Assembly (NCBI GenBank): GCA_963715625.1
Contig: OY970260.1
Location: 2,728,001-2,792,000, forward strand
Direction: 5' to 3'
DNA from: VRUE01 sp963715625
GTDB taxonomy: Bacteria > Actinomycetota > Thermoleophilia > Solirubrobacterales > 70-9
DNA length: 64,000 nucleotides
Program-made: the position numbers and the translations under genes
In this document: positions 34,722-44,342 of the stretch, piece by piece
Layout: each line of letters opens with the position of its first letter
Position numbering within the stretch: the first letter of the stretch is position 1
The notes under the pieces: generated by a model
Databases searched by the model: none
Seen by the model: only the letters and a program-made list of their open reading frames with translations
What the model was told of the DNA's origin: nothing

Positions 34722-34786
34722 GTCGTAGGGGGAACCGCCCCCGAGGACGCTTCAGCGACCGCAGGGGGCGGTGGGTCCCCTGCGAC
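34722..34786. repeat. Long hairpin after ndk, related loop
   Basis: Arms of about 21-23 nt (GTCGTAGGGGG...CCGCCCCC with GGGGGCGG...CCCCTGCGAC, small bulges) enclose the loop at 34743-34763. Read on the minus strand the loop contains TCGCTGAAGCGT, similar to TCGCTGGAGTGT in the 51.9-kb hairpin. It lies 26 nt after the ndk stop, inside the ndk-maf gap. Confidence 0.7.
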
Positions 34787-34812
34787 GACAGGACCCGCCG
34801 GCCCAACGCCCA

Positions 34813-35220
34813 TCAGCTCAACTCTGGGAACCAGATCCCGATCTCACGCTCAGCAGACTCATCGGAGTCCGACCCGTGCACCATGTTGAAGGTGACCTCG
34901 AGCGCGAAGTCTCCGCGAATCGAGCCGGGAGCGGCCTCGACCGGGTTCGTCGCACCGATCAGCTGGCGCGCCGCCGCAACCGCTTCGGTCCCCTCGAGCA
35001 CCATCGCCACCAGCGTGCCGCCGGTGATGAAGGAGACCAGCTCGCCGAAGAACGGCTTCTCGGCGTGCTCTTCGTAGTGCTTGTTGGCGATCGCCTCGCC
35101 CGCCTGCATCGTCTTCAGCGCGGCGATCCGCAATCCCTTGCGCTCGAAGCGGGCGATCACCTCGCCGGTCAGTGCGCGCTCGAAGGCGTCAGGCTTGACG
35201 AGGATCAGCGTCCGGCTCAC
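34813..35220 (-). CDS. ndk: Nucleoside diphosphate kinase
   Basis: A 135-residue kinase that equilibrates NTP pools, with TLILVKPDAFERALTGEV and the active-site histidine in NMVHGSDS. The GTG at 35220 (MSRTLIL) matches family starts; a start at 35271 would add 17 unconserved residues. It overlaps the zinc-ribbon gene by 32 nt. Confidence 0.95.
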   Translation of the reverse strand: MSRTLILVKPDAFERALTGEVIARFERKGLRIAALKTMQAGEAIANKHYEEHAEKPFFGELVSFITGGTLVAMVLEGTEAVAAARQLIGATNPVEAAPGSIRGDFALEVTFNMVHGSDSDESAEREIGIWFPELS

Positions 35221-35833
35221 GGGCGGGGCTCCTTTGGGTTCGTTTTTTGGCGGCTTTGGACTCCTGGGCAACCGGGCGGTCCGGCTCTTTGGGCATGGGG
35301 GCGGCCGGCTCCTCGCGTGCTGGCTCGGCCTTATCGGCCTCGCTCTCCTTCCTCCGCGGCGACGGCTGGCGTTTCGCCCGCCGCGGACGGTCGCCGAGCG
35401 CCGTTTCGCAGTAGGGGCAGAGCGCCCAGCGGGGATCGACGGGCTTGCGGCAGCTCGGACAGGGGTTCTTGAGGCGCTTCTGGCACTTGGGGCAGCGCAG
35501 GTAGTTCCGCTCCACCGGGTACTCGCAGTTGGGACAGGCTGCCTCGGTCAGCTGGCGCACGCGCAGCTCGGCGGCCTTGATCTCGAGCTCGCGTTCGTGG
35601 GCGTCCTCGAGGAACTCGGGTGGGCGCACGATCGCGTAGACGGCTGTGCCGATGTAGGGGAAGAGGGACCCGATCGTCGCGCAGGCGACGAGGAAGGGGT
35701 CGGAGATGCGGCGCTTGGCGTCGAAGTACGTGTAGACGATCAGCGCCAGCCAGACGACGACGATCGCCAGGACGAAGAAGGTCGCGACCAGGTTGAGGCC
35801 GTCGTTGTCGATGCCGAAGATCGCTGGTGCCAT
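35189..35833 (-). CDS. Membrane protein with double zinc ribbon
   Basis: The 214-residue product has two N-terminal hydrophobic helices (residues about 14-35 and 48-70) and then two zinc-ribbon units, CPNC/CPKC and CPSC/CPYC, followed by a charged, disordered tail rich in Lys, Arg, Glu and Pro. Function is unknown; membrane anchoring with a cytoplasmic ribbon is inferred. It overlaps ndk. Confidence 0.75.
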   Translation of the reverse strand: MAPAIFGIDNDGLNLVATFFVLAIVVVWLALIVYTYFDAKRRISDPFLVACATIGSLFPYIGTAVYAIVRPPEFLEDAHERELEIKAAELRVRQLTEAACPNCEYPVERNYLRCPKCQKRLKNPCPSCRKPVDPRWALCPYCETALGDRPRRAKRQPSPRRKESEADKAEPAREEPAAPMPKEPDRPVAQESKAAKKRTQRSPAREPDADPRQA

Positions 35834-35913
35834 GGCTGGGAACCCGGGGGGAGGCCGGGCAGTCTACTTCGCCGCCGGGCTCGCGAACCCTCGCACTGCC
35901 AAGGTCGAAGCCC

Positions 35914-35960
35914 TTCCGGTGCGCTTTATGCCACCTATAGGCGCATAAAGCGCACCGGAA
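35914..35960. repeat. 47-nt palindrome, copy 3 (TTCCGGTGCGC arms)
   Basis: The arms 35914-35924 and 35950-35960 are identical to copies 1 and 2. The centre TTTATGCCACC-TATAGG-CGCATAAA is almost fully palindromic, making this the most perfect copy. It lies 10 nt after the stop of the small membrane protein. No gene is seen in 35834-35970. Confidence 0.88.
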
Positions 35961-35970
35961 GGCGGGCTTG

Positions 35971-36099
35971 CTAGAGGAAGAGGCCGCCGAACAGGTAGCC
36001 GAGGCCGAAGAAGACCAGGATCACCGCGGCGACGACCCCGGCGACCAGGGCCATCATCGACAGCAGTTCCGCGCCGGCGCTCTTGTCCTTGGTCCCCAT
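35971..36099 (-). CDS. Small single-span membrane protein (42 aa)
   Basis: The frame MGTKDKSAGAELLSMMALVA followed by GVVAAVILVFFGLGYLFGGLFL ends at TAG. It has a charged N-terminus and one long hydrophobic helix ending at the C-terminus. It lies 24 nt after the folC stop in the same direction. It is short, but start, helix and stop fit a real small membrane protein. Function is unknown. Confidence 0.6.
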   Translation of the reverse strand: MGTKDKSAGAELLSMMALVAGVVAAVILVFFGLGYLFGGLFL

Positions 36100-36123
36100 C
36101 GGCCCCAATCCTCGCACAGGGCC

Positions 36124-37380
36124 TCAGACGCCCAGCTCTGCACGCGCGGGAGCCAGAACGTAGTGCGAGCCGGTGACGAGCAGCACCCCGCCGAGGTCGC
36201 GAGCCAGGTCGCGCGCCCGCGCCACCGCGGCCCCGAAGTCCTCGATCGCCTCGACCTCGACGCCGGCTCCCTTGGCGGCCCCAGCCAGCTCCTCCGCCGC
36301 AAACGACCGCCGACGGGCCTGAAATACGCCTATATGTCTCGTTTCAGGCCCGTCGGCGGGGAGTTGGGTGCAGACGAGGTGGGTTACGGCGGGGGCGAGG
36401 GCGGCGATCATCGCCTCGCCCTCCTTTTCGGCGAGGACGGCGAGGCAGGCGACGACCGGGCGGCCGGCGGCGACTTCGGCCAGCCCCTCTGCAAGCGCCG
36501 CGGCGCCGTCGGGGTTGTGGGCGACGTCGAGCAGGGCCGGTGGATCGTCGGCGACCCGCTCGAGGCGACCCGGGACGGTCAGCGTCGCCGCGACCTCGGC
36601 GACCGGCGAGGCGTCGAGCTCTCCCAGGAAGGCCTCGGCCGCGGCGCAGGCGAGGGCGAAGTTACGGCGCTGGAAACCGCCCGCGGCACGCAGCTCGACG
36701 CTCTCGCCGGGGTCCTCCGGGGCGACGATCAGCTCCGCGCCGCGCTCTCTCGCCGTTCGCTCGGCCAGACGCGCCACCACCGGGCTGACCCGGCCCCGCA
36801 CAAGGGTGGTGCAGTCGCGCAGCACGGCGAGCTTCTCGGCGGCGATCTCCAGCTCCGTCTCCCCCAGCCAGGCGGTGTGGTCGAGCCCGATCGAGGTCAG
36901 GACCGTGATCTTCGAGGGGATCGTGTTGGTCGCATCCAGCCTCCCCCCCAGCCCCGCCTCGACCACGGCGACATCGACCCTCGCCGCAGCGAAGGCGGCG
37001 AAGGCCGCCGCGGTGGCGACCTCGAACTGGGTCACCGCCTCGCCCTCCTCCAGGCCGCGGTTGACCGTTGAGGCCGCCTGGGCCGTCCGCTCGACCGCCG
37101 CGGCGAACTCCGCCTCGCCGATCTCGGCCCCGCCGATCAGCACCCGCTCGGACCAGTGCAGCGCATGGGGCGAGATGCAGGCGCCGCAGCGCACTCCGTG
37201 CGCCTCGAGGAGCGCCCCGATCATCCGCGTCACCGAGGACTTGCCGTTGGTGCCGACGACGTGGATCGAGGCGAAGCGGTGCTGGGGCAGCCCTAGGGCC
37301 GTGCTGAGCCGGTGCATCCGCTCGAGGCCGAGCTTCCAGCCGATCGGCTCCAGCGAGTCGAGATAGGCCTGCGGATCTAT
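36124..37380 (-). CDS. folC: Folylpolyglutamate synthase / dihydrofolate synthase
   Basis: Mur-ligase-fold enzyme adding glutamate to folates. It has the P-loop HVVGTNGKSSVTRM, the ligase motif GLGGRLDATN and LLDVAHNPDG. The conserved N-terminus (AYLDSLEPIGWKLGLERM) extends upstream of the first ATG (37317) with no ATG, GTG or TTG available. The frame can start at ATA (37380), 8 nt after GAGGAG and overlapping the valS TAG stop as ATAG, so AUA initiation is my best reading; otherwise it starts at 37317 and lacks conserved residues. An in-frame palindrome adds about 17 residues near the C-terminus. Confidence 0.9.
   Translation of the reverse strand: MDPQAYLDSLEPIGWKLGLERMHRLSTALGLPQHRFASIHVVGTNGKSSVTRMIGALLEAHGVRCGACISPHALHWSERVLIGGAEIGEAEFAAAVERTAQAASTVNRGLEEGEAVTQFEVATAAAFAAFAAARVDVAVVEAGLGGRLDATNTIPSKITVLTSIGLDHTAWLGETELEIAAEKLAVLRDCTTLVRGRVSPVVARLAERTARERGAELIVAPEDPGESVELRAAGGFQRRNFALACAAAEAFLGELDASPVAEVAATLTVPGRLERVADDPPALLDVAHNPDGAAALAEGLAEVAAGRPVVACLAVLAEKEGEAMIAALAPAVTHLVCTQLPADGPETRHIGVFQARRRSFAAEELAGAAKGAGVEVEAIEDFGAAVARARDLARDLGGVLLVTGSHYVLAPARAELGV
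36307..36359. repeat. 53-nt in-frame palindrome inside folC
   Basis: Perfect 18-bp arms (CCGCCGACGGGCCTGAAA at 36307-36324 and its complement at 36342-36359) enclose a 17-nt centre, TACGCCTATATGTCTCG. It is translated in frame as ADGPETRHIGVFQARRR between otherwise normal FolC segments. The CCTATA centre recalls the copies at 35.9 and 62.9 kb. Confidence 0.75.
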
Positions 37381-40061
37381 TCGCTGAGCTCCTCGAGCTC
37401 GGCCCGGTAGCGCTCCAGCTTGCCCCTCTCCTCCTCGACCAGCTCGGCCGGCGCCCTGGCAACGAACTTCTCGTTGGCGAGCTTGCCCTCGGCGCGGGCG
37501 ACCTCGGAGCGCAGCTCCTCGCGCCGCCTCTCCAGGCGCGCCGCGATCGCACCGGCATCGACCTCGGCCGAGGCGAGCACCTTGACCGGGCCGACCGAGG
37601 CGATCGGGTCGCCGCCGTCGTCAGGAGGCGGAGCGGAGGGAGCGTGCATATCTGACTCTTCGCGACCGGAGCGAAGCCGACTACTTGTATCTATGAACTC
37701 GACTCGGGCGAGGCGGCCGACGAACTCCTGCGGCTGCTCCCCGTCGACGCGAGCGGAGAGCTGGGCCGCGGCGGGCGCCTCGACCATGTCGCGCCAGGCG
37801 CGCAGGCGGCGGGTCAGCTCGATGCCGCGATCGACCTCGGCTTCGGCCTGCTCGTCGAAGAGCGAGTCGTCCGCCTCGGGGAACCGGTGCACCGCGAGAT
37901 GCCCTCTGCGCGAGGGGTGGTAGGACCAGACCTCCTCGGTTACGAACGGCATCAGGGGGTGCAGCAGCGCGAGCGTTCGCTCCAGCAGCCAGAGCAGGCT
38001 TGCGGACACCTCGGGCTCACCCTCGTACAGCCGCGGCTTGGCGATCTCCAGGTACCAGTCGCAGAGCTCCGACCAGAAGAAGGCGTAGGCCTCTGTGGCC
38101 GCGTGGGCGAAGTCGAAGCTGTCGAGCTTCTGCGTCACCGAGGCGATCGTCCGCTCCATCCGCGAGAGGATCCAGCGGTCCTCCGGCCGATCAAGGTTCA
38201 ACGTCTCTCGAGCCACCGCGGCAGGAACTTGGTCCTGCCGCGCATTTGTGAGCGATTGATCTTGCTTGAATTTGCAATTCAGCAAGATCAATCGCCCCGC
38301 GTTCCAGAGCTTGTTGGCGAGGTCGCGACCCTGCTGGACCTTGGCGTCGGAGTAGCGCACGTCCTGGGTCGAGGACATCGCCAGCAGGCCGAAGCGCAGC
38401 GCGTCGGCGCCGTGCACGTCGATCTCCTCCAGCGGGTCGATCCCGGTGCCGAGGCTCTTCGACATCCGCCGACCGTCGCGGGCCTGGATCACCGAGTGGA
38501 CGTAGACGTCGCGGAAGGGCACGTCGCCGGCGAACTCGAGCCCGGTCATGATCATCCGCGCCACCCAGAGGAAGAGGATCTCGCGCGCCGTGGTGAGGAA
38601 GCTGGTCGGGTAGAAGGCGCGCAGCTCGGGGGCGTCGTCGGGCCAGCCGAGCGTGGCGAAGGGCCAAATCGCCGAGCTGAACCAGGTGTCGAGCACGTCC
38701 TCCTCCTGGCGCAGCTCGCCGCCGCCACACTTGGCGCAGCGCTCGGGTTCGGACTCGGCGACGATCGTTTCCTCGCAGGGGTCGCAGTACCAGACCGGTA
38801 TGCGATGGCCCCACCAGAGCTGGCGTGAGATGCACCAGGGGCGGATCTCGCGCATCCAGTCGAGGTAGACGCGCTTCCACTGCGCCGGCGCGATCCGGAC
38901 GCGGTCGCTCTCGACGGCCTCGATCGCGGGCGCCGCGAGCTCGTCCATGCGGCAGAACCACTGCAGCGAGATCAGCGGCTCGATCCGCTCGCCGGAGCGG
39001 TGCGAGAAGGGGACCGAGTGGACGTAGGGCTCTTCGGCGCGCAGGGCGCCCTCCTCGCGCAGGGCTGCCACCACGGCCTCCTGCGCCTCGGCGGCGGTGA
39101 GGCCGGCGAACCTCTCCCCCGCCTCCTCAGCGAGCCGGCCGTCGGGGCCGATGACGACGATCTCCTCCAGCCCGTGCTTGCGGCCGATCTCGAAGTCGTT
39201 GGGGTCGTGGCCGGGGGTGATCTTCAGCGCCCCGGTGCCGAACTCGGGGTCGACGTGCTCGTCGGCGACGATCGGCAGCCGGCGCCCGACCAGGGGCAGG
39301 ACGCAGTGCTGCCCGACGAGATCGGCGTAGCGCTCGTCGTTGGGATTCACGGCCACCGCGGTGTCGGCGAGCATCGTCTCCGGGCGCACCGTGGCGACGG
39401 TGAGCACGCGGTCGAACCCCTCGACCGGGTAGTCGATCGAGTAGAGGACGTCCTCGACCTCGCGGTTCTCGACCTCCAGGTCGGAGATCGCCGAGTGGGA
39501 GCCCGGGTCCCAGTTGACCATGTAGTTGTCGCGGTAGATGTAGCCCTTGTCGAAGAGCTGCTTGAAGACTCTGTACACGGCCTTGACGTAGCCCTCGTCG
39601 AGGGTGAAGCGCTCGCGCTCGTAGTCGCAGGAGGCGCCCAGGCGCTTGTATTGCTCGACGATCCGCGAGCCGTACTCCTCGCGCCACTCCCAGACCCGCT
39701 CGACGAACCTCTCGCGGCCGAGCTCGTGGCGGGACGTGCCTTCGGAGCGCAGCACCTTCTCGACCACCGACTGGGTCGCGATCCCGGCGTGGTCGGTGCC
39801 GAGGATCCAGAGCGCGTTGCGGCCGCGCATCCGGTTCATCCGCACCAGCGCGTCCTGCATCGAGCCGTTCAGCGCGTGCCCCATGTGCAGGGCGCCGGTC
39901 ACGTTCGGCGGTGGGATCGCCACCGAGAAGTTCTCCCCCGGCGTCCCCTCCGCCGGCGGATGGAAGTACCCCGCCTCGAGCCATTCTCCGAAGATCCGAG
40001 CCTCGACCTCATGCGGGTCGAAGCGGGTCTTCTCCTCGAGGGTCTTGCGGCGCTCGCTCAC
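37377..40061 (-). CDS. valS: Valyl-tRNA synthetase
   Basis: The 894-residue class I ligase has the HIGH-type motif PNVTGALHMGHAL, an editing domain, zinc cysteines (CDPC, CAKC), the KMSKS-type motif RRMSKSLGT and a C-terminal coiled coil. The GTG at 40061 gives MSERRKTLEEKTRFD; the frame upstream is clpX shadow. Two stretches look foreign: LNCKFKQDQSLTNARQDQVP, encoded by palindromic DNA, and SSRLRSGREESDMHAPSAPP near the C-terminal domain. folC follows, overlapping the stop. Confidence 0.95.
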   Translation of the reverse strand: MSERRKTLEEKTRFDPHEVEARIFGEWLEAGYFHPPAEGTPGENFSVAIPPPNVTGALHMGHALNGSMQDALVRMNRMRGRNALWILGTDHAGIATQSVVEKVLRSEGTSRHELGRERFVERVWEWREEYGSRIVEQYKRLGASCDYERERFTLDEGYVKAVYRVFKQLFDKGYIYRDNYMVNWDPGSHSAISDLEVENREVEDVLYSIDYPVEGFDRVLTVATVRPETMLADTAVAVNPNDERYADLVGQHCVLPLVGRRLPIVADEHVDPEFGTGALKITPGHDPNDFEIGRKHGLEEIVVIGPDGRLAEEAGERFAGLTAAEAQEAVVAALREEGALRAEEPYVHSVPFSHRSGERIEPLISLQWFCRMDELAAPAIEAVESDRVRIAPAQWKRVYLDWMREIRPWCISRQLWWGHRIPVWYCDPCEETIVAESEPERCAKCGGGELRQEEDVLDTWFSSAIWPFATLGWPDDAPELRAFYPTSFLTTAREILFLWVARMIMTGLEFAGDVPFRDVYVHSVIQARDGRRMSKSLGTGIDPLEEIDVHGADALRFGLLAMSSTQDVRYSDAKVQQGRDLANKLWNAGRLILLNCKFKQDQSLTNARQDQVPAAVARETLNLDRPEDRWILSRMERTIASVTQKLDSFDFAHAATEAYAFFWSELCDWYLEIAKPRLYEGEPEVSASLLWLLERTLALLHPLMPFVTEEVWSYHPSRRGHLAVHRFPEADDSLFDEQAEAEVDRGIELTRRLRAWRDMVEAPAAAQLSARVDGEQPQEFVGRLARVEFIDTSSRLRSGREESDMHAPSAPPPDDGGDPIASVGPVKVLASAEVDAGAIAARLERRREELRSEVARAEGKLANEKFVARAPAELVEEERGKLERYRAELEELSE
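38217..38295. repeat. Two adjacent in-frame palindromes inside valS
   Basis: CGCGGCAGGA-ACTTGG-TCCTGCCGCG (38217-38242) is followed by GCGATTGATCTTGCT (38252-38266), a 14-nt centre and AGCAAGATCAATCGC (38281-38295), both perfect. The second is notably A+T-rich for this genome. Together they encode a segment inserted just after the conserved ANKLWNAGR of ValS. Confidence 0.72.
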
Positions 40062-40072
40062 GAGCGCCGAGT

Positions 40073-41362
<1,290 letters not shown>

Positions 41363-41572
41363 CGGAATCCCCTCCTTGCGGGGCAGTGGGTTGCCTGCCG
41401 GCTCGCGTCCTAGCTTAAAGGTGGATGCAAGCCGGCCCTGTCGGTGCCGGTCTTTACGTCGCCAGCGTCGAGGTCCCTGCCCGTGGCCGGGAAAAACCAG
41501 GCGCGGCCACTCGACACGGACCCAACAACCGGCGATCACCGCGCCGAGTGGCCGCTGTCCTATCTTTCAGGC

Positions 41573-42037
41573 GTGGCGGCGTCCGTACGAATCGAGCCGA
41601 TCGCGGAGGAGCAGATGGACGCGCTGCTGCCCCTGATCGCCGCCTACCAGCGCTTCTACGAAGCCGAAGAGATCGACGACGAGCGCAACCGCACCTTCTT
41701 CTCCCGCTTCCTCGCCCCCAGCGACGACGGCCTGCTGCTCGGCGCCTGGCGTGGCGGCGAGCTGGCCGGCTACGCCTGCCTGTGCTGGAGCTTCACCTCG
41801 GTCGCCCCGGCCGAGACGGTGCTGATGAACGACCTCTACGTCGACCCGGCCAGCCGCGGCCAGGGCGTCGGCCGTGCCCTGATCGAGGCCAGTGCCGCCG
41901 TCGGCCGCGAACGCGGTGCCCAGCGCCTGGAGTGGATGACGGCGCCGAGCAACGAGACCGCCCAGCGCCTCTACGACTCGACCGGCGCCCGGCGCAGCGA
42001 GTGGATCGAGTACGAGCTCGGGCTTCGGGCGAAATAA
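41573..42037 (+). CDS. GNAT-family N-acetyltransferase
   Basis: About 154 residues from GTG at 41573 (MAASVRIEPIAEEQMDAL). The acetyl-CoA-binding motif A is NDLYVDPASRGQGVGRALIE, with NETAQRLYDSTGA after it. The substrate is unknown. A longer frame to 41444 adds unconserved sequence. It is divergent from clpX, with a 210-nt gap that must hold both promoters. Confidence 0.82.
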   Translation: MAASVRIEPIAEEQMDALLPLIAAYQRFYEAEEIDDERNRTFFSRFLAPSDDGLLLGAWRGGELAGYACLCWSFTSVAPAETVLMNDLYVDPASRGQGVGRALIEASAAVGRERGAQRLEWMTAPSNETAQRLYDSTGARRSEWIEYELGLRAK

Positions 42038-42051
42038 CGGCGAAAGCTGGG

Positions 42052-42083
42052 TAACTGTTAGCTTTAAGCCATTAACTGTTAGC
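42052..42083. promoter_or_regulatory. Phased direct repeat TAACTGTTAGC before the ATPase gene
   Basis: TAACTGTTAGC occurs at 42052-42062 and 42073-42083, start to start 21 nt, which is two helical turns. The second copy ends 12 nt before the ATG at 42096. This looks like a tandem operator for a regulator binding one face of DNA. Confidence 0.5.
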
Positions 42084-42095
42084 CTTTCCGGGCGA

Positions 42096-43304
42096 ATGAC
42101 CCCCGAAATCTCGAAGACACAGAAACTGATTCTCGTCGGCGAGGCTTTCCGACCGGCCGCCCCTGTGGACGATCTAGAGCTTTTCGCTGGCCGCGAGAAG
42201 CAGCGGGGGGAGGTGATTAGCGCCGTCTCCCAGGTCGGTTACCACGTCGGTCTTTACGGCGAGAGAGGCGTCGGCAAGACCTCGCTCGCCAGAGTCATGG
42301 CCTCGATCTTCAACCAACCCGGGATTCGCCAGTTCCAGGCCGCAATGGTCAGCTGCCACACAGACGACGACTTCGAGTCCCTTTGGACGAACATCTTCAG
42401 GCGCCTGGGAAGGGAGATCGACAACTTCACGCCAGAGGGCGTGCGCTACGAGGTTGAGCAGCTCGACCCTCCGGCGCTAATCGTCATAGACGAGCTGGAT
42501 CGACTCGAGGATGACGATGCGTTGACTCGCCTGGCCGACACCATCAAGACTCTCTCCGACAATGCAGTGCCCACCACGATGATTCTAGTTGGAGTCGCCG
42601 GCTCGATCGGAGATCTGATCGGAGAGCACGAATCCATCATTCGAAATCTTGCGCAGATAGGAATGCCGCGGATGGAGCCCAACGAGCTTCGCGGCATCCT
42701 GGCGAAGGGATGTGAGCATGCAGGAATTCGCATAAATGAGGATGCTGTAGACCGCATCGTCAGCCTTTCCGAGGGCCTGCCGCATTACACGCATCTGCTT
42801 GGACATCGCGCGGCGGAGAGGGCGGTGCAAGAAGACCGCAACACAGTGGCCCTGGAAGATGTCGAAACCGCCATTCCCCGCGCCGTCGAGGGACACACAC
42901 TCCAGAGTGACTACGTCAAAGCGGTGCGGAGCTCTCAGCCGGGCAACCTCTATCGCGAGGTTCTTCTTGCGTGCGCCATCGCGCCCAAGAACAGCCTCGG
43001 GTATTTCTCGTCGGGGCAAATCCGCGACCCGCTGGAGGTCGTTGCCGGGCGGCGACTAGACATCCCCGCATTCTCAAGGCACATGAAGGAGTTCCTCGAC
43101 CCCGTCCGTGGCAGCGTTCTCCGACGCGAGGGGAAAGAACGCTCCTACTCGTATCGCTTCTCCGATCCGATGATGCAGCCTTACGTGATCATGAGCTCTC
43201 TCACCGATGAGCTGATCACACCACAGCAACTCGGCGAGCTTCAGGGCAAAGCCCACGACTCCAAGCCGGAAGACGAGGCATACGCGCGCGGCCAACGCTT
43301 CTGA
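42096..43304 (+). CDS. AAA/STAND-type ATPase, Orc1/Cdc6-like
   Basis: The 402-residue product has Walker A GERGVGKTS near residue 55, Walker B ALIVIDELDRL near residue 130 and a sensor region, followed by a helical lid (LPHYTHLLGHRAAERA) and a winged-helix-like C-terminus. It resembles standalone AAA_16/Orc1-like ATPases found in defence, mobile and regulatory loci. DNA here is visibly less G+C-rich than the neighbours, and two phased repeats precede it, so it is probably an acquired, self-regulated gene. No partner gene is evident. Confidence 0.72.
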   Translation: MTPEISKTQKLILVGEAFRPAAPVDDLELFAGREKQRGEVISAVSQVGYHVGLYGERGVGKTSLARVMASIFNQPGIRQFQAAMVSCHTDDDFESLWTNIFRRLGREIDNFTPEGVRYEVEQLDPPALIVIDELDRLEDDDALTRLADTIKTLSDNAVPTTMILVGVAGSIGDLIGEHESIIRNLAQIGMPRMEPNELRGILAKGCEHAGIRINEDAVDRIVSLSEGLPHYTHLLGHRAAERAVQEDRNTVALEDVETAIPRAVEGHTLQSDYVKAVRSSQPGNLYREVLLACAIAPKNSLGYFSSGQIRDPLEVVAGRRLDIPAFSRHMKEFLDPVRGSVLRREGKERSYSYRFSDPMMQPYVIMSSLTDELITPQQLGELQGKAHDSKPEDEAYARGQRF

Positions 43305-43348
43305 CCGCCCTGCTGCGGAGCAGTCGGAAGCGGTTTTGCTCTGGCAGG

Positions 43349-44317
43349 ATGCACTCGATGGGGAGGCTCTCACTCAGCGCGGCGGCGGCCTGCCGCGGGC
43401 TCGACCGGGCGCGGCGGCACGCCGAGGTCCCGGTCGTCCTCTGCGTCAACGTGGAGCCCGACCTGCGGGTCGTCGACCGCGGCGACCCTCAGCCCTGGAG
43501 GGGGTTCGAGCGCTTCGCCGAGCGGGTGCCGGCCCTGCGCGAGCGCATCGCGGCCATCGCCGGCGCCCCGCCGGTCATCACCTGGTTCCTGCGCATGGAC
43601 CCGCAGGTGGCGGAGACCTGGGGCTCGCCGACCTGGGTCGCCGAGGCTTACGAAGACGCCCTGGCCGAGCTCGTGGCAAGCGGCGACGAGCTGGCCCTGC
43701 ACACTCACACCTGGCGCTGGAGCGACGGCGCCGGAACCTGGATCGCCGACTTCGAAGACCCGGGATGGGCCGAGCACTGCCTGACGATGGGCCTCGACGC
43801 CTTCGAATCGGCGTTTGGCCGGCCGTGCCTCGCCCATCGGGGCGGCGACCGCTTCCTCTGCGACTCGATGCTCGCGCGGCTCGGCGAGGCTGGAGTGAAG
43901 GTTGACCTGACGATCGAGCCCGGCTGGCCGCCGGGCAGCCCGTCGGGAGACGGGCTCGCCACCGGCACGCTGCCCGACTACCGCCAGGTTCCCCGTAAGC
44001 CGTACCGCTCCAGCCCCGCTCGCTTCCCGGCGCCGGACAGCGGCGGCGAGGGACCGCTGCTGGTGCCGCTGTTCAGCCCCCCGGCCCTGCGCCGGCGGCA
44101 CCGCCTTCCGCTGCCCCCGGACTCGCGCCACTTCGTCTCCCGCCTCGCCTTCGAGATGCTGCGCGAGACGCCCCCTGTACTCGCCCTCGTCCTGCGCAGC
44201 GACGCCGCGCTCGACTCCTGGGACGTAGTCACGGCCAACCTCGAGCACCTCGCCCGCCACCGCCGGATGCCCTTCATAACCGCAAGCGCCGCCGCTACCG
44301 CCCTCGCAGCTCCCTGA
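43349..44317 (+). CDS. Polysaccharide-deacetylase-like (NodB-fold) protein
   Basis: The 322-residue product has a pattern of NodB-type carbohydrate esterases: CVNVEPDL at the first strand, ITWFLRMD, and ELALHTHTWRW carrying the paired histidines expected for metal binding. No signal peptide is evident. It is convergent with the glycosyltransferase gene, and a perfect 26-bp hairpin lies between them; a surface-glycan role is inferred. Confidence 0.65.
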   Translation: MHSMGRLSLSAAAACRGLDRARRHAEVPVVLCVNVEPDLRVVDRGDPQPWRGFERFAERVPALRERIAAIAGAPPVITWFLRMDPQVAETWGSPTWVAEAYEDALAELVASGDELALHTHTWRWSDGAGTWIADFEDPGWAEHCLTMGLDAFESAFGRPCLAHRGGDRFLCDSMLARLGEAGVKVDLTIEPGWPPGSPSGDGLATGTLPDYRQVPRKPYRSSPARFPAPDSGGEGPLLVPLFSPPALRRRHRLPLPPDSRHFVSRLAFEMLRETPPVLALVLRSDAALDSWDVVTANLEHLARHRRMPFITASAAATALAAP

Positions 44318-44342
44318 CATCGATCCCCAGTGACTGTGGGTA

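Noticed and set aside
676..35960. The 47-nt palindromes as ordinary intrinsic terminators
   Set aside because: One is inside pheT in frame and none is followed by a clear T-run, so termination cannot explain the family.
37645..37700. A further perfect palindrome in the valS 3' region
   Set aside because: Pairing is only partial (TTCGC/GCGAA with irregular flanks), so it is mentioned as a possible decayed copy and not listed as a feature.
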